Below are positions 18,520 through 32,058 of a stretch of DNA of 64,000 bases, piece by piece (positions within the stretch are counted from its first letter, which is position 1; each line of letters begins with the position of its first letter). Position numbers and translations under genes: made by a program. Source of the stretch: Planctomycetota bacterium (lineage in GTDB: Bacteria; Planctomycetota; UBA1135; UBA2386). The stretch covers positions 56,197 through 120,196 of the forward strand of contig JAEUHR010000030.1 of the NCBI GenBank assembly GCA_016794425.1, written 5' to 3'. The notes beneath the pieces were generated by a model that was not told where the DNA came from, made no database searches, and worked only from the letters and a program-made list of their open reading frames with translations.

Positions 18520-20610
18520 ATGATGCTGCGTTCCCTGCTGCTCTCGCTCGCCGCCGTCTGCCTCCTGCCCGACGAGGGCCAGTGGCTGCCGACCCAGGTC
18601 CGCGACATGGACTGGGACGCACTGCAGAAGCGCGGCATGAAACTGACGCGCGACGAGTTCTGGCACCCCGAACGGGGCGGCGTGCTGTCGGCGACCGTGC
18701 AGATCAACGGCTGCACCGCCTCGTTCGTGTCGGCCGACGGCCTGCTGGTGACCAACCACCACTGCGGCTTCGGCGCCGTCAGCGAACTGAGCACGCCGGC
18801 GCACAACTGGCTGCGCGACGGCTTCGCGGCTGCCGACCGCAAGGCCGAACTGCCGGCACCGGGCATGGTCGCGTCGGTGCTGAAGCGCATCGAGGACGTG
18901 ACCGCGACCGTGCACGAAGCCCAGGCCAAGGCCACGACCGACCTCGAGCGCTGGACCATCACGCAACAGACGCTGGCGCGGCTGGTCGCCGAGGGCGAGC
19001 AGAAGGAGGCGAACACCAAGTGCTCGGTGGCGAGCTTCCTCGAAGGCAAGGAGTACCACCTCTACTACCGCACGCAGATCCGCGACGTGCGGCTGGTCTA
19101 CGCACCGCCGCGCGCGATCGGCGAGTTCGGCGGCGAGGTCGACAACTGGGAGTGGCCGCGGCACACCGGCGACTTCACGTTCTTCCGCGCCTACGTCGCG
19201 CCGGACGGCAGCGTGCGCGACCACGACGAGGCCAACGTGCCGTACCGGCCCGAACACTGGCTGCGGGTGTCGACCGAGGGCGTGCAGCAAGGCGACCTGG
19301 CGATCATCATGGGCTACCCGGGCCGCACGCAGCGCTACAAGTCGAGCCGCGGCGTCGCGACGCAGCAGGGCTACGTCTACCCGCGCCGCGACCACGTGCT
19401 GACGCAGGCGCTGGCGGTGCTCGGCGCCGCCGGTGCCACCAGCGAGCAGAAGGGGCTCGAGGTCGCCGACCGCATCAAGTCGCTGGCCAACGTGCAGAAG
19501 AACGCGAAGGGCCAGGTGTTCGGCCTCGAGCGCAACGCGGTCGTCGCGCGCAAGCTGGCCGAAGAGGAACAGTTCCGGGCCTGGGTCGCGCAGGATCCCG
19601 AGCGGCAGCAGAAGTGGGGCACCGTGCTCGACGAACTGCTGGCGATGGACGAGGCCGAGGCGGCGACCATCGAAGCCGACACGATGCTGTGGTTCTTCGG
19701 CACGCTCGGCGACGACATGCGGCTGCTGGCCGTGCTGGTCGAGGCCTGCAACGCGATCGCGAACTCGCCCGAGGGCACGCTGCCGGCGCGCTTCCTGCGC
19801 GTGCTCGAGAGCGAGCAGCTGACCGCGGACCTCGACCTGCTGCAGCGGCCGATGCTGGCGATCCTGGCCGCCGAACTGGCCGCGGTGTCAGCGGCGCAGC
19901 GGCTGGCCGGCACCGAGGGCCTCGACGTCGAGGCGCTGTGGCGCGACACGAAGATGCTGGACGGCAAGGCGCGCGCCGAGCTGTTCACGGCCGGCGCCGA
20001 CGCGGTGGCCAAGAGCACCGATCCGATGCTGGTGCTGGCGCGCGGCCTCGCGCAGGAACGCACGCAGAGCCAGCAGCGTGCGCGCGAGCGCGCCGGCCGC
20101 ATGCTCGACGTCGGCCGCCGCTGGATCGAGGCGCAGGAGGCGTTCCGCGGCAAGTCGTTCTACCCGGACGCCAACAGCACGCTGCGCGTGTCGATCGCCG
20201 AGGTGCAGGGCTACGCGCCGCGCGACGGCGTCTACTACACGCCGCACACGACGGTCGCGGGCATCCTGCACAAGGAGACCGGCGCGGAACCGTTCGCGAG
20301 CCCGAAGGCGCTGCTCGAGGCCGCGAAGACGCGCGCCGGCAGCCGCTGGAACGACCCGCGCCTCCGCGACGTGCCGGTCTGCTTCCTGACCAACGGCGAC
20401 ACCACCGGCGGCAACTCCGGCTCGCCGGTCGTCGACGGCAGGGGCCGGCTGATCGGCCTCAACTTCGACCGCGTGTTCGAGAACGTCGCCGGCGACTTCG
20501 GCTGGAACGCCGAGCGCTCGCGCAACGTGGTCTGCGACGTGCGCTACGTGCTGTGGGTCGTCGAGAGCGTGTTCCCGTGCCCGAGCCTGCTGCAGGAGCT
20601 CGGCGCCTAG
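18520..20610 (+). CDS. S46-family dipeptidyl-peptidase (DPP7/DPP11 type)
   Basis: Exported serine exopeptidase releasing N-terminal dipeptides, 696 aa, close to the family's 700-720. The signal peptide is short (about 1-17). The chymotrypsin-like halves flank a helical insert. The catalytic His lies in TNHHCG (His80/81) and the nucleophile is Ser633 in GGNSGSP. The residue 18 positions after the Ser, which sets S1 specificity in this family, is Arg651 (NFDR), as in DPP11, so cleavage after Asp or Glu is predicted. The start is one of two adjacent ATGs (18520, 18523). It converges with the hpt gene, 24 bases between stops. Confidence 0.9.
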   Translation: MMLRSLLLSLAAVCLLPDEGQWLPTQVRDMDWDALQKRGMKLTRDEFWHPERGGVLSATVQINGCTASFVSADGLLVTNHHCGFGAVSELSTPAHNWLRDGFAAADRKAELPAPGMVASVLKRIEDVTATVHEAQAKATTDLERWTITQQTLARLVAEGEQKEANTKCSVASFLEGKEYHLYYRTQIRDVRLVYAPPRAIGEFGGEVDNWEWPRHTGDFTFFRAYVAPDGSVRDHDEANVPYRPEHWLRVSTEGVQQGDLAIIMGYPGRTQRYKSSRGVATQQGYVYPRRDHVLTQALAVLGAAGATSEQKGLEVADRIKSLANVQKNAKGQVFGLERNAVVARKLAEEEQFRAWVAQDPERQQKWGTVLDELLAMDEAEAATIEADTMLWFFGTLGDDMRLLAVLVEACNAIANSPEGTLPARFLRVLESEQLTADLDLLQRPMLAILAAELAAVSAAQRLAGTEGLDVEALWRDTKMLDGKARAELFTAGADAVAKSTDPMLVLARGLAQERTQSQQRARERAGRMLDVGRRWIEAQEAFRGKSFYPDANSTLRVSIAEVQGYAPRDGVYYTPHTTVAGILHKETGAEPFASPKALLEAAKTRAGSRWNDPRLRDVPVCFLTNGDTTGGNSGSPVVDGRGRLIGLNFDRVFENVAGDFGWNAERSRNVVCDVRYVLWVVESVFPCPSLLQELGA

Positions 20611-20634
20611 GCGCGGCCGCCCGCGCCGCGGCCG

Positions 20635-25385
<4,751 letters not shown>

Positions 25386-25389
25386 CACT

Positions 25390-25719
25390 TCCCATCTCGA
25401 TCGCTGCCGTGAACAAGGCATGAAAGGCGCTTCCGTTCTGCAGTGGTGCCGGCAGTTGGCGTCGGCCAAGCACTGCAGAGTGGCCGGTTGAAGTCCTCTT
25501 GCTCAACAGCGACACCGGCACCCTCGTCAACCACTCGTCGAGCACGACCGCGCCAACGCCCCCGCCGACCTCCACGCTCCCACCTGGACCGTATCGGCTC
25601 GACATTGTCGCGGAACGACGCGCGACCTCGCCGACCTGTGGCCCGATGTGCAGCCGTACCTCGGCCGCATGCGTGGGTTCTGGAACTGGCTGATGCACTC
25701 GTGGAAGCCGGTGGCCTGA
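25390..25719 (+). pseudogene. Frameshifted remnant of an unidentified gene (A)
   Basis: Between enolase and nuoA. One frame reads coding-like sequence (STAEWPVEVLLLNSDTGTLV). A second frame takes over after about 25530 and runs (HDRANAPADLHAPTWTVSA, then LADLWPDVQPYLGRMRGFW) to a TGA at 25717-25719. No single frame is open throughout. The joint near 25530 implies at least one indel. No family is recognised; a mobile-element relic is possible but not shown. Boundaries are approximate. Confidence 0.4.
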
Positions 25720-26011
25720 ATGGCCGATCCGCGGCCGCCCGTACCGCAGAACCTCCTCGCACCGCAGCTGCTCACGACCGTCGCGACGAGCGGCGGTGCG
25801 ATCCTGGTCGACACGGCGCAGGAGATCCTCGGCAACAAGCTCGGTGCGTTGCTCCATCGCGCCGAACTGCGTGACGTGATCGACACCGCGCCCTGCTCGC
25901 GAAGGGCCTGGATTCGCTGCGGCCACCGCAGTCGAGGCGAACGAAGCCACGGAGCTCGCGCGGTTCTGCCGGGAACCGTCGGAGCGCATCACTTCGACCA
26001 GCCGGCCGTGA
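25720..26011 (+). pseudogene. Frameshifted remnant of an unidentified gene (B)
   Basis: Starts ATG directly after the TGA of remnant A (TGAATG), so the two were probably an operon. The first frame reads MADPRPPVPQNLLAPQLL and continues to about 25890 (ELRDVIDT). A second frame gives ALLAKGLDSL. A third gives AVEANEATELARFCREPSE, ending at TGA 26009-26011. Two small indels would restore a helical protein of roughly 97 aa. Either a decayed gene or assembly errors would explain this. Between 26012 and the nuoA start nothing further is seen except the upstream region of nuoA. Confidence 0.4.
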
Positions 26012-26196
26012 CCCGGCCGCGGGTTGGCTGCGGCGGCAACAGCGTCGCAACCACGTTCGACGCGGCAGCCGCGGCGTTCGCAGAAGACGAGCGAACGCTG
26101 CATGTCGGCAACGGGGGACGACGCCGAGCCGAGGCCGCCCCTGCGTCACCCGCGGCCGATCGCCTCGCTCTTTTCATTCGCCGTCCGGCCGGCACA

Positions 26197-26700
26197 ATGT
26201 TCGGCCACGTTTCCCCGACCCTCGACGACCGCGTGCCCGTAGCGACGTTTCCCTTCGCCGACCCTGCACCCGCCTACGGCGCCTGGGCGAGCGTGGCCGT
26301 CGTCGGCGCGCTGGCGTTCGTGATCGTCGGCGGCGCCCTGCTCACGGTCCGCATCGTCACGCGTGTTCTGGATCGCATCCAGCCGACGACGCGCAGGCTG
26401 TCGACGTACGAGTGCGGCGAAGAGCCGATCGGGTCCGCGTGGTTCCGCTTCAACAACCGCTTCACGACGATCGCGCTCGTGTTCCTGGTGTTCGACGCCG
26501 AACTGGCTCTGCTCTGGCCGATCCTGCCGCGCTGCGTCGAATGGCTCGGCCAGGGCCGCGGCGCGCTCGTGTTCCTCGAGGTGACGGCGTTCGTCGGCAC
26601 GCTGGCGATCGGGTTCGCGTGGGTCGCGGCGAAGGGCGGCTTCCTGTGGGACCGCACCGTGCCGGCGCGGCCCGACCGGCCGGAGGTGTTCCGTGGCTGA
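26197..26700 (+). CDS. nuoA: NADH-quinone oxidoreductase subunit A
   Basis: Membrane subunit of complex I, up to 167 aa. It has three helices: about 30-52 (VAVVGALAFVIVGGALLTV), 90-110 and 125-145. The signature loop STYECGEEPIGSAWFRFN and the following VFLVFDAELALLWP are diagnostic. The ATG at 26197 gives an N-terminal extension; a GTG at 26233 gives 155 aa, closer to the usual length, and may be the true start. CACAAT at 26193-26198 with TTTTCA 16 bases upstream could be a promoter, which would favour the later start. The end overlaps nuoB by eight bases. Confidence 0.88.
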   Translation: MFGHVSPTLDDRVPVATFPFADPAPAYGAWASVAVVGALAFVIVGGALLTVRIVTRVLDRIQPTTRRLSTYECGEEPIGSAWFRFNNRFTTIALVFLVFDAELALLWPILPRCVEWLGQGRGALVFLEVTAFVGTLAIGFAWVAAKGGFLWDRTVPARPDRPEVFRG

Positions 26701-27265
26701 TCCGCAGTGCCGCCCGGGCAACGCATCGCACGAGCAGATCCACCTCACCGCGGTCGACGAGTTCCTCGCGTGGGGCAAGGAGCACTCGCTCTTCTACCTG
26801 CTGTTCGCGACCGCGTGCTGCGGCATCGAGCTGATGCAGGCCGGCGGCCCGCGCTACGACATCGACCGCCTCGGCATGATCCCGCGCGCGACGCCGCGCC
26901 AAGCCGACCTGATGATCGTGGCGGGCACCATCACCCACAAGATGGCCGAGCGCGTGAAGCTGCTCTGGGACCAGATGACCGAGCCCCGCTGGGTCGTCAG
27001 CATGGGGAGCTGCGCGAACAGCGGCGGCCCGTTCAGCAAGTGGAGCTACTCGGTGCTGAACGGCATCGACAAGTACGTGCCGGTCGACGTGTACATCCCC
27101 GGCTGCCCGCCGCGGCCCGAAGCACTGATCGACGGCGTGATGGCGCTGCGCGAACGTGTGCGTCTCTACCGCACCACGGGCCAGCGTACGAAGACGCCGC
27201 ACGTGGTCGCCGGCATCGAACCCGCATTCGGCGCGCACCACGAGAAGCCGGAGCAGAAGACGTGA
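26693..27265 (+). CDS. nuoB: NADH-quinone oxidoreductase subunit B
   Basis: Peripheral subunit holding the N2 [4Fe-4S] cluster that passes electrons to quinone, 190 aa. The cluster ligands are visible: adjacent Cys42-Cys43 (TACCGIE), Cys107 (MGSCAN) and Cys138 (PGCPPRPEAL). The core PRQADLMIVAGTITHKMA is conserved. The GTG at 26693 lies inside nuoA. The following nuoC start overlaps the stop (GTGA). A short His/Lys-rich tail follows the core. Confidence 0.95.
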   Translation: MADPQCRPGNASHEQIHLTAVDEFLAWGKEHSLFYLLFATACCGIELMQAGGPRYDIDRLGMIPRATPRQADLMIVAGTITHKMAERVKLLWDQMTEPRWVVSMGSCANSGGPFSKWSYSVLNGIDKYVPVDVYIPGCPPRPEALIDGVMALRERVRLYRTTGQRTKTPHVVAGIEPAFGAHHEKPEQKT

Positions 27266-27807
27266 CGGCGCTCGCCGCGGAACCGGTCGCTGCGCGCATG
27301 CGGCAACGGACTCCTTCGATCGAAGCGCGGACGACGGAGAACGGGCAGCCGTTCCTGTTCGTCGCGCCCGCCGACCTCGTCTTGCTGCTGACGCTGCTTC
27401 GCGACGACGAAGACCTGCGGTTCGACGCGCTGATGGACCTCACCGCGTACGACCTGCTGAAGTACCCTGCCAAGGCCCCGAGTGACGCCATCTGCGCCGT
27501 CTGGCTCCTGTGGAGCCACGTGCACCGGCACGAACTCATGGTGCAGACGCACGCCGCGCGAAGCGACTGCCGGCTGCCGACGACGAGCGGCGTGTGGCCC
27601 GCGGCCATCTACTTCGAACGCGAGGTCTTCGACCTGTACGGCGTGCACTTCGACGGCCACCCCGATCTGCGCCGCATCATGTGCCCGCAGGACTGGGTCG
27701 GGCACCCGTTGCGCAAGGACTACGTCTACCCCGCGACCTACCACGGCGTCTCCCACCTGCGCGACGGCCAGCACTTCGAGTCGCAACCCGCGCGGGAGGC
27801 CCGATGA
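27262..27807 (+). CDS. nuoC: NADH-quinone oxidoreductase subunit C
   Basis: Peripheral-arm subunit of 181 aa, without iron-sulfur clusters. The C-terminal signature FEREVFDLYGVHFDGHPDL, then RKDYVYPA, is diagnostic of the 30-kDa subunit. The N-terminal part (LMDLTAYDLLKYP) fits the family less well, where SD..-type sequence is usual. The GTG start overlaps nuoB and the stop overlaps nuoD (ATGA). It is separate from nuoD, not fused as in E. coli. Confidence 0.93.
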   Translation: MTALAAEPVAARMRQRTPSIEARTTENGQPFLFVAPADLVLLLTLLRDDEDLRFDALMDLTAYDLLKYPAKAPSDAICAVWLLWSHVHRHELMVQTHAARSDCRLPTTSGVWPAAIYFEREVFDLYGVHFDGHPDLRRIMCPQDWVGHPLRKDYVYPATYHGVSHLRDGQHFESQPAREAR

Positions 27808-28991
27808 CGGTCGAAGCGACGACACCGTCGGGCGAGACCATGCAGCTCAGCATGGGGCCGCACCATCCCGCGACCCACGGTGTGCTGCGCATCGTCGTCG
27901 AGAGCGACGGCGAGATCGTGCAGAACTGCACGCCGGACCACGGCTACCTGCACCGGTCGATCGAGAAGATCGGCGAGTGCGTCGAGTGGCCGATGTTCGT
28001 GCCTTACACCGACCGCGTCGACTACGTGTGCGCGATGAACGCCAACCTCGCGTACTGTCTCGCCGTCGAGCGGCTGCTCGCGACGGACCCGGCGACCACG
28101 GTCGTGGTGCCGCGCCGCGCCGAGGTCATCCGCGTGCTGGTCGCCGAACTGAACCGGATCAGCAGCCACCTGATCGCCGTCGGCGCGATGGCGATGGACG
28201 TCGGCGCCTACACGCCGTTCCTGCACGGCATCGCGCAGCGCGAGCTGGTGAACGACATCTTCGAGAAGCTGTGCGGCCAGCGGCTCACCTACAACTACGT
28301 CACGATCGGCGGCGTCGCGTTCGACCTGCACCACGGCGCGGGCGACGAGATCGCGCGCTTCCTCGACCAGTTCGAGCGCGAGATGGTGCGCTTCAACAGG
28401 CTGCTGACGACGAACGCGATCTTCCGCGACCGCTGCGCGGGCGTCGCGGCGGTCACACGCGACGAAGCGATCGAGTGGGGCCTGGTCGGACCGAACTTGC
28501 GCGGCAGCGGCGTCGACTTCGACCTGCGGCGCGACGTGCCGTATGGCGTCTACGGCGAACTCGGCGTGCGCGTGCCCGTGGGCCAGTGCTTCGCCGGCCG
28601 CCGCGGCCGCCAGGGCGACTGCTACGACCGCTACGTCGTCCGCCTTCTCGAGATCAACGAGTCGGTACGCCTGTGCCGCGAGGCGCTGAAACTGCTGCCG
28701 CCGAAGGCCGAGAAGGAGACCGATCCGATCGGCGGCTGGCAGGCGGACGTGACGAAACAGTTGAAGAAGCCACCGAAGGGCTCGGTGCACTGCCGCACCG
28801 AGGCGCCGCGCGGCGAGATGGGCTACTTCCTCGTCAGCGACGGCACCAAGACGCCGTGGCGCGTGCGCGTGCGCACCGGTTCGTTCTCCGCGTCGGGCAT
28901 CTTCCACAAGGTGATGCGCGGCACGTTCCTCGCCGATGTCGTCGCGATCATCGGATCGTTCGACGTCGTGGTGCCGGAGATCGACCGGTGA
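27804..28991 (+). CDS. nuoD: NADH-quinone oxidoreductase subunit D
   Basis: 49-kDa quinone-site subunit, 395 aa (usual 390-420). The N-terminal MGPHHPATHGVLR loop contains the quinone-binding His pair. Other family motifs are DHGYLHRSIEKI, NRISSHLIAVG (the His/Asp coupling region), RGSGVDFDLRRD and the C-terminal SFDVVVPEIDR (VMGEVDR in most). A GGGAGG ribosome-binding site precedes the ATG within nuoC. The next gene is nuoH, not nuoE: nuoE, nuoF and nuoG are absent here. Confidence 0.95.
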   Translation: MTVEATTPSGETMQLSMGPHHPATHGVLRIVVESDGEIVQNCTPDHGYLHRSIEKIGECVEWPMFVPYTDRVDYVCAMNANLAYCLAVERLLATDPATTVVVPRRAEVIRVLVAELNRISSHLIAVGAMAMDVGAYTPFLHGIAQRELVNDIFEKLCGQRLTYNYVTIGGVAFDLHHGAGDEIARFLDQFEREMVRFNRLLTTNAIFRDRCAGVAAVTRDEAIEWGLVGPNLRGSGVDFDLRRDVPYGVYGELGVRVPVGQCFAGRRGRQGDCYDRYVVRLLEINESVRLCREALKLLPPKAEKETDPIGGWQADVTKQLKKPPKGSVHCRTEAPRGEMGYFLVSDGTKTPWRVRVRTGSFSASGIFHKVMRGTFLADVVAIIGSFDVVVPEIDR

Positions 28992-30430
28992 TCGCGACGC
29001 AGGAAGGCGGCGCCGGCTTCGGCTACGCAGTCGACTCGCTCGCGGCCTGGCTGTCGGGCTCGCCCGCACCAGGCGGCGTGCCGATCGCCGTCGCGATCGT
29101 CGTGTGCTGGATCCTGCCGCTGCTCTTCTGTGTGTTCCCGCTCGCTTCGCTGGGCCAGATTCTCGAGCGCAAGATCGCCGCCGCGATCCAGCGCCGCGAA
29201 GGTCCGAACTCGGCCGGTCTCGACGGCCCGCTGCGACTCGCGTTCCGCATCGTGCTCTTCTGGAGGCCTCGCGACGCGCAGGACCGCGCCTTCGCCCGCT
29301 TCTGCGAAGTGCGCGTCGTGAACACCGTGCTGCGCGTCGGTCGGCGTCTGGGTCTCGGCCAGCTCGTCGCCGACGGCGTCAAGATGCTCGGCAAGGAGGA
29401 CATCGTGCCCGCCGGCACCGACGGGCTCGTCTTCCGACTCGCGCCGTACCTCGCGCTGGTCGGCGCGTTCCTGCCGTTCTGCGTGATCCCGTTCACCCAC
29501 CACCTCGTGATGCTCGAGTCGGGCACGAGCACGCTCTTCGCGATCGCGTGCGCCGGCATCACGGTGCTGGCGCTCAAGATGGCCGGCTGGGGATCGGGCA
29601 GCAAATGGTCGCTGCTCGGCGGCATGCGCGCGGTCGCCCAGCTCGTCAGCTACGAAATCCCGGTCGGCCTCGCAGTCGCCGGCGTCGTGCTGTGGTGCGG
29701 CACGCTCGACCTGCACGCGATCACCGCGCAGCAGTACCACCCCGGCGTGCTCTCGCTGCTCGGCTGGAACGCGCTGCAGAACCCGTTCCTCCTGCTGCTC
29801 GCGGGCATCCTCTTCTTCGCCGGCCTCGCCGAATGCCAGCGCACACCGTTCGACATGGCCGAAGCGGAGAGTGAACTCGTGAGTGGCTTCAACACCGAGT
29901 ACTCCGGCCTCCGCTGGGGCATGTTCGCGCTCGCCGAGTACGCGGAGATGGTGCTCGTCGGCGCGCTGCTCGTGACGCTCTTCTTCGGCAGCTACCAGAG
30001 CCCCGTCGGCGAAGAGTGGATCGTCGGCCTGCCCGTCTGGCTCGAGACGATCCTGCACGCCGGCTGCTTCGGCGCGAAGGTCATCGCGGTCTTCCTCACC
30101 ATGATGTGGATCCGCTGGACGCTGCCGCGGCTGCGCGTCGACCAGGTGATGAGGCTGTGCTGGCTGCAGCTCGTGCCGCTGTGCCTCGTGTCGTTGTTCG
30201 GCATCGCGCTCGTGATGCTCGCCGCCGGCGGCGCCGCACCGGGCCCGGCGTACGGGCGCCTGCCGTCGCGGCCGCGTGTGGACCTCGGCATCGTCGGCCA
30301 TCTCGTCGCCTGGGCCGTGCCGCTCGCGCTCGGCGCGCTGCTCGTGCGCGCCGCGCGCAAGAAGTACGGCCAGCTGCACCCGGCGCTGCTCGAACTCACC
30401 GCGGAGAAGGCCGCCGGAGGTGCCCGATGA
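28988..30430 (+). CDS. nuoH: NADH-quinone oxidoreductase subunit H (long form)
   Basis: Membrane subunit forming the quinone chamber, 480 aa, much longer than the usual 320-350. Core motifs are ERKIAAAIQRREGPN (about 60-74), GLGQLVADGVKMLGKEDI (about 122-139) and the loop AECQRTPFDMAEAESELVSGFNTEYSG, present nearly unchanged. About 37 extra residues (about 82-120, with FWRPRDAQDRAFARF) separate the first two motifs. Further extra sequence lies in the C-terminal third, including a Pro/Gly-rich loop (APGPAYGRLPSRPR) and an added helix. The GTG start overlaps nuoD and the stop overlaps nuoI. Confidence 0.93.
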   Translation: MIATQEGGAGFGYAVDSLAAWLSGSPAPGGVPIAVAIVVCWILPLLFCVFPLASLGQILERKIAAAIQRREGPNSAGLDGPLRLAFRIVLFWRPRDAQDRAFARFCEVRVVNTVLRVGRRLGLGQLVADGVKMLGKEDIVPAGTDGLVFRLAPYLALVGAFLPFCVIPFTHHLVMLESGTSTLFAIACAGITVLALKMAGWGSGSKWSLLGGMRAVAQLVSYEIPVGLAVAGVVLWCGTLDLHAITAQQYHPGVLSLLGWNALQNPFLLLLAGILFFAGLAECQRTPFDMAEAESELVSGFNTEYSGLRWGMFALAEYAEMVLVGALLVTLFFGSYQSPVGEEWIVGLPVWLETILHAGCFGAKVIAVFLTMMWIRWTLPRLRVDQVMRLCWLQLVPLCLVSLFGIALVMLAAGGAAPGPAYGRLPSRPRVDLGIVGHLVAWAVPLALGALLVRAARKKYGQLHPALLELTAEKAAGGAR

Positions 30431-31182
30431 TCCTCGCGTGGATCGACGACCTGTGGAACGGCGCCACGACCTTCGTCACCGGGATGCGCACGACCGGGCG
30501 CTTCCTGCTGGAGAACCTGCGCGGCGAAGGCGGCGCCAGCAGCATCACGCGCCAGTATCCCGAGCAGCCGGCGGAGACGATCGGCGACCGCCAGCGCGGC
30601 CACCTGCACAACGACGCGGCCCGCTGCATCGTCTGCCACGCGTGCGACCGCGTGTGCCCCGTCGACTGCTTCAAGATGGAGGGCGAGCGCGACGAGAACA
30701 ACAAGATCCACTGCTCGCGCTTCGACATCGACCTCAGCAAGTGCATCTACTGCGGCCTGTGCGTGCGGGCGTGCCCGACGGACTCGCTTTCGATGACGAA
30801 CGCGTTCGAACTCGACCCGCGCCGCGACGGAGCGCGCTTCCTGTTCCCGCGGAGCAGCGGCCAGCTCGACGTGCGCTTCGAGGAGTCCGATGTCGAGCGG
30901 TTGCAGCGCCTGTCGCGCACGCCGCGCACCGAGCTGTCGGCCGAGGACCGCACGTGGCTCGACGGCCGCATCGACCCGACCGGCCCGCACCTGATCGGCA
31001 TGTACGGCCTCGGCTACTACTCGCCCGAGGAGAAGGCGCGCGTCGACGCCGAACGCGAAGCGCGCAAGAAGGCGAAGGACGCGGCGACGAAGGCGGAGGC
31101 CGCGGCGAAGGCTGCCGCCGCGAAGGCCGCAGCGGCGCCCGCCTCGCCCCCGCCCGCGAGCGAAGGAGCACCGAAGACGTGA
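30427..31182 (+). CDS. nuoI: NADH-quinone oxidoreductase subunit I
   Basis: Peripheral subunit with two [4Fe-4S] clusters (N6a, N6b), 251 aa (usual 160-220). The ligands are CIVCHACDRVCP (Cys67, 70, 73, 77) and CIYCGLCVRACP (Cys106, 109, 112, 116). After the conserved TNAFEL segment, the protein continues with a region not usual in NuoI and a C-terminal tail of Ala/Lys repeats (about 205-240) and Pro/Ala residues. The tail is low complexity and may be a flexible coiled extension. Overlaps of four bases occur on both sides. Confidence 0.94.
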   Translation: MILAWIDDLWNGATTFVTGMRTTGRFLLENLRGEGGASSITRQYPEQPAETIGDRQRGHLHNDAARCIVCHACDRVCPVDCFKMEGERDENNKIHCSRFDIDLSKCIYCGLCVRACPTDSLSMTNAFELDPRRDGARFLFPRSSGQLDVRFEESDVERLQRLSRTPRTELSAEDRTWLDGRIDPTGPHLIGMYGLGYYSPEEKARVDAEREARKKAKDAATKAEAAAKAAAAKAAAAPASPPPASEGAPKT

Positions 31183-31739
31183 TCGAGACGCTGCTCTTCG
31201 CCGGCTGCGCTCTCTGTGCGATCGCCGGGGCGCTCGGCGCCGCGCTCGTGAAGAACCTCTTCCACGCGGCGCTTCTGCTCGGGCTCGCCCTCGTCGGCAC
31301 CGCCGGCCTGTACCTGTTCCTCGAGGCGCAGTGGCTCGCGTGCGTGCAGGTCGTCGTCTACGTCGGCGGCATCCTCGTTCTGATCCTGTTCGCGACGCTC
31401 TTCAGCGCCGACATCCTCGGCGCAGTGCAGCGCGCGCCGTGGTCGGTGCGGATGGCGGGCTGGCTCGGCGCCGTGCTCGCGGGCGGAGTGGCGTGGCGGC
31501 TCGTGCAGGTGGTCCTCGCGGAAGCGCGCCACCTCGACCGCACCCGTTCGGCGCCGGGAGTGGCCGACCCGCTGACGACTTCCGGCGGCGCGGCCGCGGG
31601 CAACGTGCTGCTTTCGTCCTGGTTCGTGCCGTTCCTCGCGACCGGTCTGCTGCTGACGGTCGCCCTCGTCGCCGCCGTCGCGACGGTGCAGCGGTTCCGC
31701 CGCCCGGCGAACGGCGGTTCGGAGGCCATCCGTGGCTGA
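31179..31739 (+). CDS. nuoJ: NADH-quinone oxidoreductase subunit J
   Basis: Membrane subunit of 186 aa with five helices. The conserved segment LACVQVVVYVGGILVLILFA (third helix with its pi-bulge region) lies at about residues 54-73. The N-terminal AALVKNLFHAALLLGLAL is also typical of NuoJ (S.NPVHSALFL..). The GTG start overlaps nuoI by four bases and the stop overlaps nuoK by eight. Confidence 0.92.
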   Translation: MIETLLFAGCALCAIAGALGAALVKNLFHAALLLGLALVGTAGLYLFLEAQWLACVQVVVYVGGILVLILFATLFSADILGAVQRAPWSVRMAGWLGAVLAGGVAWRLVQVVLAEARHLDRTRSAPGVADPLTTSGGAAAGNVLLSSWFVPFLATGLLLTVALVAAVATVQRFRRPANGGSEAIRG

Positions 31740-32058
31740 GTTCGGCCCCTCGTCGCTCGCGTCGTACCTGATCGTCGCGGGAATCCTGTTCGCCGCCGGC
31801 GTGCTCGCGATCGCGACGCGTCGCAACGCGATCGGCGTTCTGATCGGCCTCGAACTGATGTTCAACGCGGCGGCGCTGCAGTTCACGGCCTACGGCCGCT
31901 TCCGCGCCGGCGCGCCGGATCCCCAGGGCCAGATCGCGGCGGTCTTCGTCGTGGTCGCCGCCGCGGCCGAAGCAGCGGTGGCGCTCGCGCTCCTCTTCGC
32001 GGTGTACCGCACGAGCAAGGACGTCGATCTCGAAGCGACGCGGGAGCTGCGGTCGTGA
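31732..32058 (+). CDS. nuoK: NADH-quinone oxidoreductase subunit K
   Basis: Antiporter-like small membrane subunit, 108 aa (usual 100). It has three helices. The proton-channel glutamates are in GLELMFNAA (about residues 41-49) and AAAAEAAVALALL (about 75-87), both present. RRNAIGVLIG is typical. The GTG at 31732 lies inside nuoJ. The stop overlaps nuoL. Confidence 0.94.
   Translation: MAEFGPSSLASYLIVAGILFAAGVLAIATRRNAIGVLIGLELMFNAAALQFTAYGRFRAGAPDPQGQIAAVFVVVAAAAEAAVALALLFAVYRTSKDVDLEATRELRS

Noticed and set aside
20608..20634. GC-rich hairpin between the convergent S46 and hpt genes as a terminator
   Set aside because: A six-base stem without a T-run on either strand is not enough evidence.
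25443..26196. Extension of NuoA upstream to give a 326-aa protein
   Set aside because: The upstream part lies in the frameshifted remnant region and lacks NuoA similarity. NuoA is normally 120-150 aa.
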